From Flavobacterium aciduliphilum (lineage in GTDB: Bacteria; Bacteroidota; Bacteroidia; Flavobacteriales; Flavobacteriaceae): DNA of 64,000 nucleotides. The notes below the pieces were generated by a model. That model worked only from the letters and a program-made list of their open reading frames with translations. It was not told the origin of the DNA and searched no databases. Position numbers and translations under genes: made by a program. Every line of letters begins with the position of its first letter. Positions within the stretch are counted from its first letter, which is position 1. Shown piece after piece: positions 18,629 through 27,745 of this stretch. The DNA is taken from contig NZ_QLSZ01000008.1 of the NCBI RefSeq assembly GCF_003268855.1, positions 82,294 through 146,293 of the forward strand, given 5' to 3'.

Positions 18629-19030
18629 CTAAACCGACGGAATCACTTCCACCACCATTTCATTACCTGTTTTATCGTAATAACTGCACGTCATGGTATC
18701 CATCACCACAATCCATTTTTCTACACCCGATTTGGCACAATCGTTTAAGAACGTCATATAAACGGTTTTACCTTGTTGGTGCGCTTTTAAATCACGTTTG
18801 AATTGCTCAATATTACTTTCGTTGGCAATAATTAATGTTTCTGAAAAACCCTCGGAAGTTATTTTAAAATTGTCTTTTCCGTAATAATTGGTGTGATTGT
18901 CGAACACAAATGTTTCGAATGATGTAACGCCAAGCGCAATACTATCTTGCATGTATTGTGGGAAATCGGCACCGCTTTTTACTTTAGCATGGGCGTCGTG
19001 GATTTGTTGGAGGGTGAACATGTTAGACAT
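18629..19030 (-). CDS. DUF1398 family protein
   Basis: A 133-residue protein matching the DUF1398 family, which is sometimes labelled phage envelope protein by transitive annotation. Typical features are the helical N terminus (FTLQQIHDAHAKVKSGADFP), the beta-rich centre (GVTSFETFVFDNHTNYYG) and the C-terminal KWIVVMDTMTCSYYDKTGNE. There is no signal peptide or membrane segment. Function is unknown. It stands alone on the minus strand, divergent from bioB. A second ATG three codons in (19021) is an alternative start. Confidence 0.75.
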   Translation of the reverse strand: MSNMFTLQQIHDAHAKVKSGADFPQYMQDSIALGVTSFETFVFDNHTNYYGKDNFKITSEGFSETLIIANESNIEQFKRDLKAHQQGKTVYMTFLNDCAKSGVEKWIVVMDTMTCSYYDKTGNEMVVEVIPSV

Positions 19031-19105
19031 TTAAAAGTAGCATGCTAAGGTATTGCTTTTTATTTAAAAACAAGCCTTAAACAAAAAAACCCATTCCTTT
19101 AAATA

Positions 19106-19136
19106 TTGTATGTTCCAAAGGAAATGTCTACTTTTG
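19106..19136 (+). promoter_or_regulatory. Promoter of bioB
   Basis: TTG at 19106-19108, a 20-bp spacer and TACTTTTG at 19129-19136; the ATG of bioB follows 23 bp later. No obvious biotin operator was seen. Confidence 0.7.
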
Positions 19137-19159
19137 GGGATTGATAATTTTTCAAGACT

Positions 19160-20245
19160 ATGAGCATCACAAAACACGATTGGACAAAAGAAGAAATACT
19201 AGAAATTTACAACAAGCCTTTAATGGATTTGCTTTATGAAGCAGCAACGGTTCATAGAGCGTTTCACGACCCTAATGTGGTTCAAGTTTCTACATTACTG
19301 TCCATAAAAACGGGTGGTTGTCCTGAAGATTGTGGCTATTGTCCGCAAGCAGCACGTTATCATACCGAAATTGAAGGAAATGACTTGATGAGTGTGAGTC
19401 ACGTTAAAGCCCAAGCATTACGTGCTAAATCGAATGGTTCTTCACGAGTATGTATGGGCGCGGCTTGGAGAAATGTAAAAGATGGTGCCGAATTTGATGA
19501 AGTTTTAGAAATGGTTCGAACCATCAATAAATTGGACATGGAAGTTTGTTGTACTTTAGGAATGCTTACAGAAAATCAGGCGCAACGCCTTGCAGAAGCT
19601 GGACTTTATGCATACAACCACAATTTAGACACATCCGAAGATTACTATAAAGAAGTGATTTCGACAAGAAGTTTTGACGACAGATTGCAAACGATTGAAA
19701 ATGTCAGAAAAACCAATGTAACGGTTTGTAGTGGCGGAATTATAGGAATGGGAGAAAGTATCGATGATAGAGCAGGCATGTTAGTAGCACTGGCGACTTT
19801 AAATCCGCAACCCGAATCGGTGCCAATTAATGCTCTTGTTGCGGTAGAAGGAACGCCAATGGAAAACGAAAAACCTGTTGAAATTTGGGAAATGATTCGA
19901 ATGGTGGCAACAACGCGAATAGTAATGCCAAAAACTCAGGTTCGCTTATCCGCAGGAAGAACAGAAATGTCACGCGAAGGACAAGCTATGTGCTTTCTAG
20001 CAGGAGCAAACTCGATTTTTGCGGGAGATAAATTACTTACAACTCCAAATCCTGATGTAAACGAGGATATGAAAATGTTTGAATTATTGGGATTAAAACC
20101 TCAAAAACCATTTGCTAAAAAAATGCAGCCTAAAACTACTGAGGCGATAGATTCAAAATTTAAATCATTAGGAGAAAAACCAAGATGGTCACGCCCCGAA
20201 CATAAAATTGAAAAAAATATTGAAGCCTCTATAAAAGGTAAATAG
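19160..20245 (+). CDS. bioB: Biotin synthase
   Basis: The radical SAM enzyme that inserts sulfur into dethiobiotin in the last step of biotin synthesis. The radical SAM cluster motif is [13 protein letters not shown] with Cys54, Cys58 and Cys61 (CxxxCxxC). The additional cysteines and the arginine that hold the auxiliary [2Fe-2S] cluster are recognisable in [27 protein letters not shown] and [10 protein letters not shown]. At 361 residues it is slightly longer than Escherichia coli BioB (346) because of a basic C-terminal tail. It has its own promoter. The rest of the biotin pathway is not in this window. Confidence 0.97.
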   Translation: MSITKHDWTKEEILEIYNKPLMDLLYEAATVHRAFHDPNVVQVSTLLSIKTGGCPEDCGYCPQAARYHTEIEGNDLMSVSHVKAQALRAKSNGSSRVCMGAAWRNVKDGAEFDEVLEMVRTINKLDMEVCCTLGMLTENQAQRLAEAGLYAYNHNLDTSEDYYKEVISTRSFDDRLQTIENVRKTNVTVCSGGIIGMGESIDDRAGMLVALATLNPQPESVPINALVAVEGTPMENEKPVEIWEMIRMVATTRIVMPKTQVRLSAGRTEMSREGQAMCFLAGANSIFAGDKLLTTPNPDVNEDMKMFELLGLKPQKPFAKKMQPKTTEAIDSKFKSLGEKPRWSRPEHKIEKNIEASIKGK

Positions 20246-20319
20246 TTTTCTAAAATATTTTAATACACATTGGGTTTATCTAATTTTATAATTATATAGA
20301 CCCTTTTTAAATCCTACAC

Positions 20320-21360
20320 ATGAAGTATACTACCCTCCCCAATTCGAATATTAAAATAAGTTCCATTTGCCTTGGAACCATGACATTTGGCAACCAAAAT
20401 ACAGAATCTGAAGCACATGTTCAATTAGATTATGCCGTAGAACGAGGAATTAATTTTATCGACACGGCCGAAATGTACCCCATTGGAGGAAATAGTGCTA
20501 TTTTTGGAAGTACAGAACGATATATCGGAACTTGGTTGCGTAAAATTGGCGCCACAGAAAGAGAAAAACTGGTAATTGCTACTAAAATTGCAGGGCCAAA
20601 TCGTGGGATGGAATATATTAGACAACCGCTTGATTTTTCCAAAAAAAGTATTCATGAAGCGGTAGAACTGAGTTTGAAAAATCTTCAAACGGATTACATC
20701 GACTTATACCAACTGCATTGGCCTGAACGCATCATGAATATGTTTGGACAAAGAGGATTAAATACGCTAGATGCAAATTGGAAAGATAACATCTTTGAGG
20801 TACTTACAATTTTTGATGGTCTTATCAAAAAAGGGAAAATTAAACATATTGGCGTTTCAAACGAAAATCCTTTTGGGGTGATGCGTTTTTTAAGTGAAAG
20901 TGAAAAACATGGATTGCCGAGAATTGCCACCATTCAAAATCCTTTTTCCCTATTGAATCGTCTGTTTGAAGTAGGTCTTTCAGAGTTGTGTATGCGAGAA
21001 AATGTTGGACTACTCGCGTATTCTCCTTTAGGGTTTGGGGTACTTTCAGGAAAATATCTTGAAGCTCAAAAACCCGAATATAGAATGGTACGCTTTCCAC
21101 ATTTTACAAGATACACCAATGAAAATGCTACAAAAGCTTCTCGTTTATATAAAGAATTGGCACATTCTCATGGATTAACATTAGTTCAAATGGCCGAAGC
21201 CTTTGTTGCACAACAATCTTTTGTAACCGCCACAATAATTGGTGCTACATCGTTAGCTCAATTACAGGAAAATATCAATGCCTTTGACGTTATATTATCT
21301 AAAGAGCTTATAACTGAAATCAATAAAATTCAAGAATTACACCCTAATCCTGCGCCTTAA
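20320..21360 (+). CDS. Aldo/keto reductase (Tas-like)
   Basis: A 346-residue NADPH-dependent aldo/keto reductase of the Tas subgroup. The catalytic tetrad is visible: Asp and Tyr in NFIDTAEMYPIGG (about 47-59), Lys in VIATKIAGPNRG (about 87) and His in DLYQLHWPER (about 135). The TIM-barrel C terminus has the cofactor-binding ATIIGATSLAQLQENI. The natural substrate is unknown. It lies 74 bp after bioB and 2 bp before an alpha/beta hydrolase gene with which it is probably co-transcribed. Confidence 0.88.
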   Translation: MKYTTLPNSNIKISSICLGTMTFGNQNTESEAHVQLDYAVERGINFIDTAEMYPIGGNSAIFGSTERYIGTWLRKIGATEREKLVIATKIAGPNRGMEYIRQPLDFSKKSIHEAVELSLKNLQTDYIDLYQLHWPERIMNMFGQRGLNTLDANWKDNIFEVLTIFDGLIKKGKIKHIGVSNENPFGVMRFLSESEKHGLPRIATIQNPFSLLNRLFEVGLSELCMRENVGLLAYSPLGFGVLSGKYLEAQKPEYRMVRFPHFTRYTNENATKASRLYKELAHSHGLTLVQMAEAFVAQQSFVTATIIGATSLAQLQENINAFDVILSKELITEINKIQELHPNPAP

Positions 21361-21362
21361 TT

Positions 21363-22157
21363 TTGAATGATTTTCCAAAAAATAGCATCTACAAAAACAC
21401 CCAAATCTCTTACACCGATTCAGGAAAGGGAACTGCGGTTGTGCTGTTGCATGGTTTTTTGGAAAATAAAAAAATGTGGCACCCATTTGTTGAAGCTTGG
21501 CAAACCAAATTTCGTATTATAACTATTGATTTATTAGGACATGGTCTGTCTGATTGTTTAGGTTACATCCATACGATGGAAGATCAGGCTGATGTAGTGC
21601 ATGCCATTTTACAAGAATTAAAAATTAGGAAAGCTATCCTAGTAGGACATTCCATGGGAGGTTATGTTGCATTGGCTTTTGCTGAGTTGTATCCAGAGTA
21701 TATGAAAGGGTTGGTGTTGCTCAATTCTACCTCTAGAGCCGATAGCGAAGAACGAAAAATAAATCGGGATCGAGCCATAATAGCTGTTAAACAAAATTAT
21801 GCTCTTTTTATTCGAGTGAGTATTGACAACTTGTTTAGTGTAGAAAATCATGAACGGTTTGCTGAAGAAATCGAATACGTAAAAACTGAAGCACTAAACA
21901 CGCCTTTGCAAGGCATTATTGCCGCATTAGAAGGAATGAAAATCAGAAAAGACAGAGAAGTAATTTTGCACTTTGCCACCTATCCCATCATACTAGTTTT
22001 AGGTAGAAAAGATGGTGTATTGCTATTTGAAGATACCCTTGATCAAATCGAAGGAACGGCTGTTAGGTTACTCGAATTTCCTGATGGTCACATGAGTCAT
22101 ATTGAAAATCAAAATGAATTGTTAAAGTCTATTTCTGTCTTTTTAAAAACCTGTTAA
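21363..22157 (+). CDS. Alpha/beta hydrolase
   Basis: A 264-residue alpha/beta-hydrolase fold enzyme. The oxyanion motif is LLHGFLENKKMW, the nucleophile is Ser97 in VGHSMGGYVAL, the probable acid is in LGRKDGVL and the catalytic His is in DGHMSHIENQNE. Translation appears to start at a TTG 2 bp after the preceding gene; the next in-frame Met would remove the first strand. It overlaps the convergent nuclease gene by 4 bp. The substrate is unknown. Its position after bioB allows a BioH-like pimeloyl-ACP methyl esterase role, but this is speculative. Confidence 0.82.
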   Translation: MNDFPKNSIYKNTQISYTDSGKGTAVVLLHGFLENKKMWHPFVEAWQTKFRIITIDLLGHGLSDCLGYIHTMEDQADVVHAILQELKIRKAILVGHSMGGYVALAFAELYPEYMKGLVLLNSTSRADSEERKINRDRAIIAVKQNYALFIRVSIDNLFSVENHERFAEEIEYVKTEALNTPLQGIIAALEGMKIRKDREVILHFATYPIILVLGRKDGVLLFEDTLDQIEGTAVRLLEFPDGHMSHIENQNELLKSISVFLKTC

Positions 22158-24910
22158 GCTATTTTTTCTTCGAAAGGGATTGTTTCGTCAAAAAGCTCTT
22201 GAAACAAGGTCGCTAAAGCGTCTTTAAATTGCTCGAGGATTTCTGGCGAAATGACAATCGAATTATTGTTTTCTTTTAGTGAAAATGGTAAGAATCCAGA
22301 TTTTAAATTTTTGAACGAAATGATGCCTGCTTCAATTTCTAAGCCATCACAAAACGGTTCATAAAGAAACGCATAGGCCAACAATTGAATCATTTTATCA
22401 TTTTTACTGTCTTTAACAAATCCGTCCCAGCTTTTTAGAGTGACCGCCTTCTTTTCTACTTTTCCGGTCTTGTAATCTATAATTCTTAAGCGTCCATTTC
22501 GTCGTTCAATGCGATCTACATTTCCGCCAAGTTCCACTGCAAAGGGAAGATTAGGATGAGAAAATGTTCTTTTTAATTGTTTCTCTAAGGCAATGATTTG
22601 AATTTCATCCCCTCTCATAATGGCTTCTTTTTCTAAATTTAAAAAATTCACTACGCTTTGTTTGGCAACTTCAAACGATAATAGATTTCTCCCTTTGTGT
22701 ATTTCACCTTCTTTATAGACTTTTTTAAACTGACGTACTACTTCCTCATTCACTTTTTGTAAACACTGTTGAATGTCTTCAAGTATCAAGATTTTGTCAC
22801 AAAGGGGTTTATACAACTCTTCCAATACGGCATGAATAATCGTGCCTAATGTATTCACTGCAATGGTTTCTTCAACATCTTCTTTTTCTTTTATCCGTAA
22901 AATTTTCTCAAAATAAAATTGGATTGGATTTCGAATATAGGTCGTCAAAGTTGACGGAGAAAAACCCTGTAAAGCCATTTCATGTAAACGATCGAGTACT
23001 GCTTGAGATTTTGGAATTATCATAAGTTGGTGAGCAATCTCAGGCACCTCAGGATTATACCATTTAAATTCTAGTGTGTGTTTGGGTTGTTTTTCTATCT
23101 CAAGTTGAGTAATAAATCGGCTTTTTTCTCCTGCATCTAAACCCTCACTATCGGTGTTGTAAAGGAGGTATACCTTTTTTGCCCGATGCAATAAATGATA
23201 AAAATGATACGTAAATATAGCATCTTTTTCTTTATACGTGGGCAGTCCTTTTTCTTTTTTTACATCATAGGGAATGAATGAGGTGCTGTTTTTCCCACCA
23301 GGAAATTTACCTTCGTTTACAGAAGTAATGATAACGGTTTCAAAATCGAGTACCCTACTTTCTAAAACTCCCATAATTTGTAATCCTTCCAAGGGTTCCC
23401 CTTCAAAAGATACTTCAGCCAAATCTATGATTTGTTTGTATATCGCTGATAGTGTTTCGATGTTTTGAAACGTGTCATAATTTTCAACATACGACTGCAA
23501 TTGATTGATTGCTTTATAAACCGAAAAAATAAAAGCCCCCATTATTCGGTCTTCATTAGTGTCGGTATGGAGACTCGATTTTATAAATACTAAAATAGCC
23601 GCTATCTTTTCTAGTATTGAAGCAGGTGTTCCGTCCCACTTTTCAAATAACAGTAGAAATAAATCATTCGGGTTTTCTTGAAATTCTAATACTTTTCGTT
23701 GAATGATAAACGTATAATTATTTTGTTTGATACGTGTTATCATGTTTTGAGCATGAATTTTTGATTCTATAAGGGGATGGGATGCAACATCTAAAATGTC
23801 TTTATAATAAAAAACATATTCTGTAGTGCTCCGAGCCAAAGCAGCGGTATGCATTTTAAACAACTTCGCAAGTAATAATTGAACGGGATTATTTTTACTG
23901 GAAAATCCCATGGTTATGTTTATAGCATCGATAGAGTTGGGTAGAGAAAACAAAAGGGGTAATAATAAGGTTTCTTCGCCAAGTACTACGGCTACCTTTT
24001 TTAGACCATCACTTCTTTGAGAAGCTAAGTCTTCTAAAATCTTACCAACTATTTTGGCTTGACCTACTGATTTTGGCGTACCAATTACTTCAATATTCTT
24101 TTCTTGCTGGAAGTGATTTGTAATCCACTGATACGGATTATTTTTATAAAACCCCCATTCCGATTTAAATCGTCGTTGAAACAATCCCGCATCATGAAAA
24201 GGGTCATTTAAAAATACCTCATCAATATCCCAATAAATTCTTGCTTGTTGGGAGGCTAATAGATGTTGCACGATTCGTTCCTCCGCTTGATTAAGTGCAT
24301 TGAATCCTGCAAATAGAACTGTTTTTTCTTTACAGGTTTCTGAGAAAAAATTCAAATTAGCCACTGCTTCTCTATAAATAAGTCCTTGATATCCGATTCC
24401 TTTTTGAACCAATTTTTGATACAAGGATTCGTAATATAGGGGTAATTTTTTCCAAAAAGCTAAATAGTTATCTATTAAATCTGTTCTTTTTTCAATACTA
24501 ACAGACCAATGTTCAATTTCTTTAATATTTTCTAAATAGCGGAGAATTTGATGAGGCTCTAATAAATAACGGTCAATTTCATTAAAATCTTGAAGTAAGG
24601 TTTTGGCCCAATTGGCAAAAGTTTCAAACGACTCTGGATGATTCGGTGTAAGATCAAGATATACTGTATAAAATTCAAACAAAAGTTCGATTGCATCAAT
24701 GCTTCGTATTCCAGCAATAGATTGAATAAACTCTTCAATACTCAATATCTCAGGAGAGAATATGGTTTTAGTAGTTTGAGTTTTCAACGCTTCCTGCAAA
24801 AAAACTTTGGCTCTTTTGTTGGGAAGAATAATACTTGTATTGGTAAGTTTCTCAGAGAAATCCTGTAAAACAACCGCTGCAATTTGCTGTAAAAAAGTAG
24901 TATCTGACAT
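22154..24910 (-). CDS. AddB-like PD-(D/E)XK nuclease/helicase-like protein
   Basis: A 918-residue protein of the AddB type found in Bacteroidota, a partner in RecBCD-like processing of double-strand breaks. The N-terminal part resembles an inactivated UvrD-type helicase (IILPNKRAKVFLQEAL). The region VITSVNEGKFPGGKN is typical of AddB, and the C-terminal nuclease is marked by GNVDRIERRNGRLRIIDYKTGKVE (Asp and the DYK triad, shown in parts: IIDYKTG) about residues 790-815. No four-cysteine iron-sulfur pattern is evident, unlike Bacillus AddB. The likely partner, an AddA-like helicase-nuclease, is 2.8 kb away with ompA and kbl between. Confidence 0.82.
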   Translation of the reverse strand: MSDTTFLQQIAAVVLQDFSEKLTNTSIILPNKRAKVFLQEALKTQTTKTIFSPEILSIEEFIQSIAGIRSIDAIELLFEFYTVYLDLTPNHPESFETFANWAKTLLQDFNEIDRYLLEPHQILRYLENIKEIEHWSVSIEKRTDLIDNYLAFWKKLPLYYESLYQKLVQKGIGYQGLIYREAVANLNFFSETCKEKTVLFAGFNALNQAEERIVQHLLASQQARIYWDIDEVFLNDPFHDAGLFQRRFKSEWGFYKNNPYQWITNHFQQEKNIEVIGTPKSVGQAKIVGKILEDLASQRSDGLKKVAVVLGEETLLLPLLFSLPNSIDAINITMGFSSKNNPVQLLLAKLFKMHTAALARSTTEYVFYYKDILDVASHPLIESKIHAQNMITRIKQNNYTFIIQRKVLEFQENPNDLFLLLFEKWDGTPASILEKIAAILVFIKSSLHTDTNEDRIMGAFIFSVYKAINQLQSYVENYDTFQNIETLSAIYKQIIDLAEVSFEGEPLEGLQIMGVLESRVLDFETVIITSVNEGKFPGGKNSTSFIPYDVKKEKGLPTYKEKDAIFTYHFYHLLHRAKKVYLLYNTDSEGLDAGEKSRFITQLEIEKQPKHTLEFKWYNPEVPEIAHQLMIIPKSQAVLDRLHEMALQGFSPSTLTTYIRNPIQFYFEKILRIKEKEDVEETIAVNTLGTIIHAVLEELYKPLCDKILILEDIQQCLQKVNEEVVRQFKKVYKEGEIHKGRNLLSFEVAKQSVVNFLNLEKEAIMRGDEIQIIALEKQLKRTFSHPNLPFAVELGGNVDRIERRNGRLRIIDYKTGKVEKKAVTLKSWDGFVKDSKNDKMIQLLAYAFLYEPFCDGLEIEAGIISFKNLKSGFLPFSLKENNNSIVISPEILEQFKDALATLFQELFDETIPFEEKIA

Positions 24911-24919
24911 TGTATAAAA

Positions 24920-24951
24920 ATAAAAAAAACGTCCTAATTTAGGACGTTTTT
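24920..24951 (-). terminator. Terminator after the OmpA-family gene
   Basis: A 12-bp stem (24925-24936 with 24940-24951; core ACGTCCTA/TAGGACGT) and a 3-nt loop. On the minus strand it is followed by T-rich sequence, so it separates the OmpA gene from the downstream AddB-like gene. Confidence 0.8.
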
Positions 24952-24973
24952 CATAAAAATATTTTTTGTAAAA

Positions 24974-26389
24974 TTATTTGATTAATTTCACTTCAACTCT
25001 TCTATTGTTTGCTTTACCTGCTTTAGTTTTGTTAGAGTCGATTGGTTTCGTTTGACCAAAACCAGCAGAAGTTAAACGATCTGCAGCAATTCCGTTCTCT
25101 ACTAAATAATTTTTAACTGCTCCTGCTCTTTCCTCAGATAATTTTTGGTTTGTTGCAGGTTTTCCTGTATTATCAGTGTGTCCTTCAATGCTAAATTTAG
25201 CTGTAGGATACTCTTTCAATATAGCAGTAATCGATTGTAATACTGGGAATGTTTGTTTTTGGAAAGAAGCTCTTCCTGTTTCAAACAATATAGTTTTAGC
25301 ATAATCATTTAATTTTTTGATCGCATCCTCAGTTACTTCTGGACATCCTTGATTTGCTGCAGTTCCTTTTGTATCTGGACATTTATCATCTTTATCTAAT
25401 ACACCATCTCCATCTCTATCTGGCCAAGGACAACCTCCATTTTCTTTTGGTCCTTTAACATCTGGACATTTGTCATTTTTATCAGCAATTCCGTCACCAT
25501 CAGCATCTGGGCATCCGTTTAATGCTTTTAAACCTGCTACATCTGGACAAGCATCATCTTTATCTTTAATACCATCACCATCTGTATCTGGGCATCCTTG
25601 GAATTGTGCCAAACCAGCTTCAGTAGGACAAGCGTCATCTTTATCAGCGATTTTATCACCGTCTGTGTCTGGACATCCATTAAATTCTTTTAACCCTGCT
25701 TCTTTTGGACAAGCATCTAAACGATCTACAAGACCATCTCCGTCTGTATCGGTAGCACCAAATTTGAATGTTAATCCAGCAAAATGTTGTAAATGTGAAG
25801 GAACATCTGAATTTGGAATTCTAGAATCATTAAATGAATGTTTGTAAGTTGAGGTGATTGTGAAACCCACTTGTTTTGTCATCCATAATGTCAACCCATA
25901 ACCTGCATTGATTGTACCTGCTGAGGCATCACCAATCCATGTGTAACCTCCACCTACGTGAAGTGATGGGTCTATGATTTTAGACTTAATCATGTCCATG
26001 AAGCTATATTTTACAACTCCATCAACTGCATAATACGATAAATCACCAGGGTTAGTTACTGGATAAGTACTTGTATACGTTGTTTCATCGTAAATTCGGT
26101 CTCCAACAAATTTAGAAATTTTATTTACAGAACCTGTTACGCCAAAAGAGAAATTGTCTCCAACGTATTTTGATACATTAATTGTAGAAACTGAAGGAAG
26201 TACATTCCAATACATTTTTGCATCGAAATATTGTGAAAATTGATATTTCACATTATCCACAGCACTAACTCTTCCACCATCTACGGCGTTTGCACCAAAC
26301 GAAATAGACCATTTGTTGTCGATATCTTGCGCTTGCGAACTAAGTCCAACTAAAAGCAAAAGACCAAATAATTTGTTAAGATGTTTCAT
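24974..26389 (-). CDS. OmpA family outer membrane protein with thrombospondin type 3 repeats
   Basis: A 471-residue outer-membrane protein. A signal peptide (1-21, ending SSQAQ) is followed by a beta-barrel domain (to about 207), five calcium-binding thrombospondin type 3 repeats (about 209-332, pattern DTDGDGIxDxxDxCP) and a C-terminal OmpA peptidoglycan-binding domain (about 350-471, with [13 protein letters not shown] and NRRVEVKLI). Such proteins tether the outer membrane to the wall and are abundant in Flavobacteria. It has its own strong promoter and a terminator, so it is a single-gene unit placed between kbl and the AddB-like gene. Confidence 0.93.
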   Translation of the reverse strand: MKHLNKLFGLLLLVGLSSQAQDIDNKWSISFGANAVDGGRVSAVDNVKYQFSQYFDAKMYWNVLPSVSTINVSKYVGDNFSFGVTGSVNKISKFVGDRIYDETTYTSTYPVTNPGDLSYYAVDGVVKYSFMDMIKSKIIDPSLHVGGGYTWIGDASAGTINAGYGLTLWMTKQVGFTITSTYKHSFNDSRIPNSDVPSHLQHFAGLTFKFGATDTDGDGLVDRLDACPKEAGLKEFNGCPDTDGDKIADKDDACPTEAGLAQFQGCPDTDGDGIKDKDDACPDVAGLKALNGCPDADGDGIADKNDKCPDVKGPKENGGCPWPDRDGDGVLDKDDKCPDTKGTAANQGCPEVTEDAIKKLNDYAKTILFETGRASFQKQTFPVLQSITAILKEYPTAKFSIEGHTDNTGKPATNQKLSEERAGAVKNYLVENGIAADRLTSAGFGQTKPIDSNKTKAGKANNRRVEVKLIK

Positions 26390-26428
26390 TTTTTTATTTG
26401 TGTTTAATTATAATGATTTATAACGCAA

Positions 26429-26458
26429 CAAAAATAATACCAATATATGAATAATCAA
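26429..26458 (-). promoter_or_regulatory. Promoter of the OmpA-family gene
   Basis: On the minus strand TTG (26458-26456), a 19-bp spacer and TATTTTTG (26436-26429), about 40 bp before the start codon. A near-consensus promoter, as expected for an abundant porin. Confidence 0.7.
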
Positions 26459-26478
26459 AATATTACATCGTATTTGTG

Positions 26479-27669
26479 TTATATAATATTAAGCGTTTTT
26501 CCCACTTCTGTAAATGCATGTATGGCTTTGTCTAAGTGTGTTTTGGTATGTGCCGCAGACAATTGCACTCGAATTCTTGCTTTGTCTTTGGGAACTACAG
26601 GATAAAAGAAGCCTATCACATAAATTCCTTTTTTCAACAATTCGTCGGCCATGATTTGGGATAATTTTGCATCATACAACATAACAGGAACAATGGCCGA
26701 ATCCCCATCGATAACATCAAACCCTGCCGCTTTCATTCCTTTTTTGAAATAATTGGTATTCCACTCTAAAGTATCTCTCAATGTCGTGTCTTTTTCTAAA
26801 AGCTCAAAAACTTTTATAGATGCCCCAACAATGGCAGGCGCTAACGAATTGGAAAACAAATAAGGACGCGACCGTTGACGTAAAAGTTCAATAATTTCTT
26901 TTTTAGCCGTAGTATATCCTCCCATGGCTCCTCCAAGAGCTTTACCTAAAGTTCCCGTAATGATATCTACACGACCAAGAACTTTTTTAGCTTCAAGGGT
27001 TCCTTTTCCTGTAGCACCAATGAAACCTGCAGCATGACATTCATCCACCATGACCATAGCATCATATTTTTCAGCCAAATCGCAAATTTTATCCAAAGGA
27101 GCAACAAGTCCATCCATTGAAAACACTCCATCTGTAACGATAAGTTTGAAACGATGTCTTGCTTCTTTAGCTTTTATTAATTGTTGTTCCAAGTCCTCCA
27201 TATTAGAATTTTCATAACGGTACCGAGTCGCTTTGCACAACCGAACCCCATCAATAATAGACGCGTGATTTAGGGAATCAGAAATAATACAATCTTCCTC
27301 TCCTAACAAAGGTTCGAAGACACCTCCATTAGCATCAAAAGCGGCAGCATAAAGAATGGTGTCTTCTGTTCCATAAAAATCGGCTATCTTTTGTTCTAAT
27401 GTTTTATGAATGTCTTGTGTCCCACAAATGAATCGCACAGAAGACATCCCAAAACCATGTGAATCTAGGGTGTCTTTGGCTGCCTGAATTACTTCGGGAT
27501 GTGATGATAATCCTAAATAATTGTTGGCACAAAAATTCAAAACCGTTTCACCATTTACCGTAATTTCCGCACCTTGTGGTGAGGTAATAATGCGCTCTTT
27601 TTTAAAAATACCATTTTGTTCGATGATGTTCAATTCGTTTTGTAAGTGTTGTTGGATTTTTCCGTACAT
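26479..27669 (-). CDS. kbl: Glycine C-acetyltransferase (2-amino-3-ketobutyrate CoA ligase)
   Basis: A PLP-dependent alpha-oxoamine synthase, 396 residues, that converts 2-amino-3-ketobutyrate and CoA to glycine and acetyl-CoA in threonine breakdown. The PLP lysine lies in [15 protein letters not shown] (about Lys243), and [17 protein letters not shown] holds the cofactor-binding Asp and His. Length and N terminus ([13 protein letters not shown]) match Kbl rather than 8-amino-7-oxononanoate synthase. Its pathway partner, a threonine 3-dehydrogenase, is encoded at 58886-59827. It follows the AddA-like gene on the same strand with a 76-bp gap. Confidence 0.94.
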   Translation of the reverse strand: MYGKIQQHLQNELNIIEQNGIFKKERIITSPQGAEITVNGETVLNFCANNYLGLSSHPEVIQAAKDTLDSHGFGMSSVRFICGTQDIHKTLEQKIADFYGTEDTILYAAAFDANGGVFEPLLGEEDCIISDSLNHASIIDGVRLCKATRYRYENSNMEDLEQQLIKAKEARHRFKLIVTDGVFSMDGLVAPLDKICDLAEKYDAMVMVDECHAAGFIGATGKGTLEAKKVLGRVDIITGTLGKALGGAMGGYTTAKKEIIELLRQRSRPYLFSNSLAPAIVGASIKVFELLEKDTTLRDTLEWNTNYFKKGMKAAGFDVIDGDSAIVPVMLYDAKLSQIMADELLKKGIYVIGFFYPVVPKDKARIRVQLSAAHTKTHLDKAIHAFTEVGKTLNII

Positions 27670-27745
27670 ATCGTTTGTTTGTTTTGTTTGTTCTTATTTT
27701 CCTTTACATCCTCATGTAAATTTTCATTGTTTTTGGGCTATTTTT

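Noticed and set aside
18629..19030. Prophage remnant based on the phage envelope label of DUF1398
   Set aside because: No other phage-type gene, attachment site or composition shift is nearby; the label is transitive.
25470..25847. Open frame of 125 codons on the plus strand opposite the OmpA gene
   Set aside because: It is the antisense shadow of the thrombospondin type 3 repeats; its repeated Ser/Pro pattern is produced by the DxDGDG repeats on the other strand.
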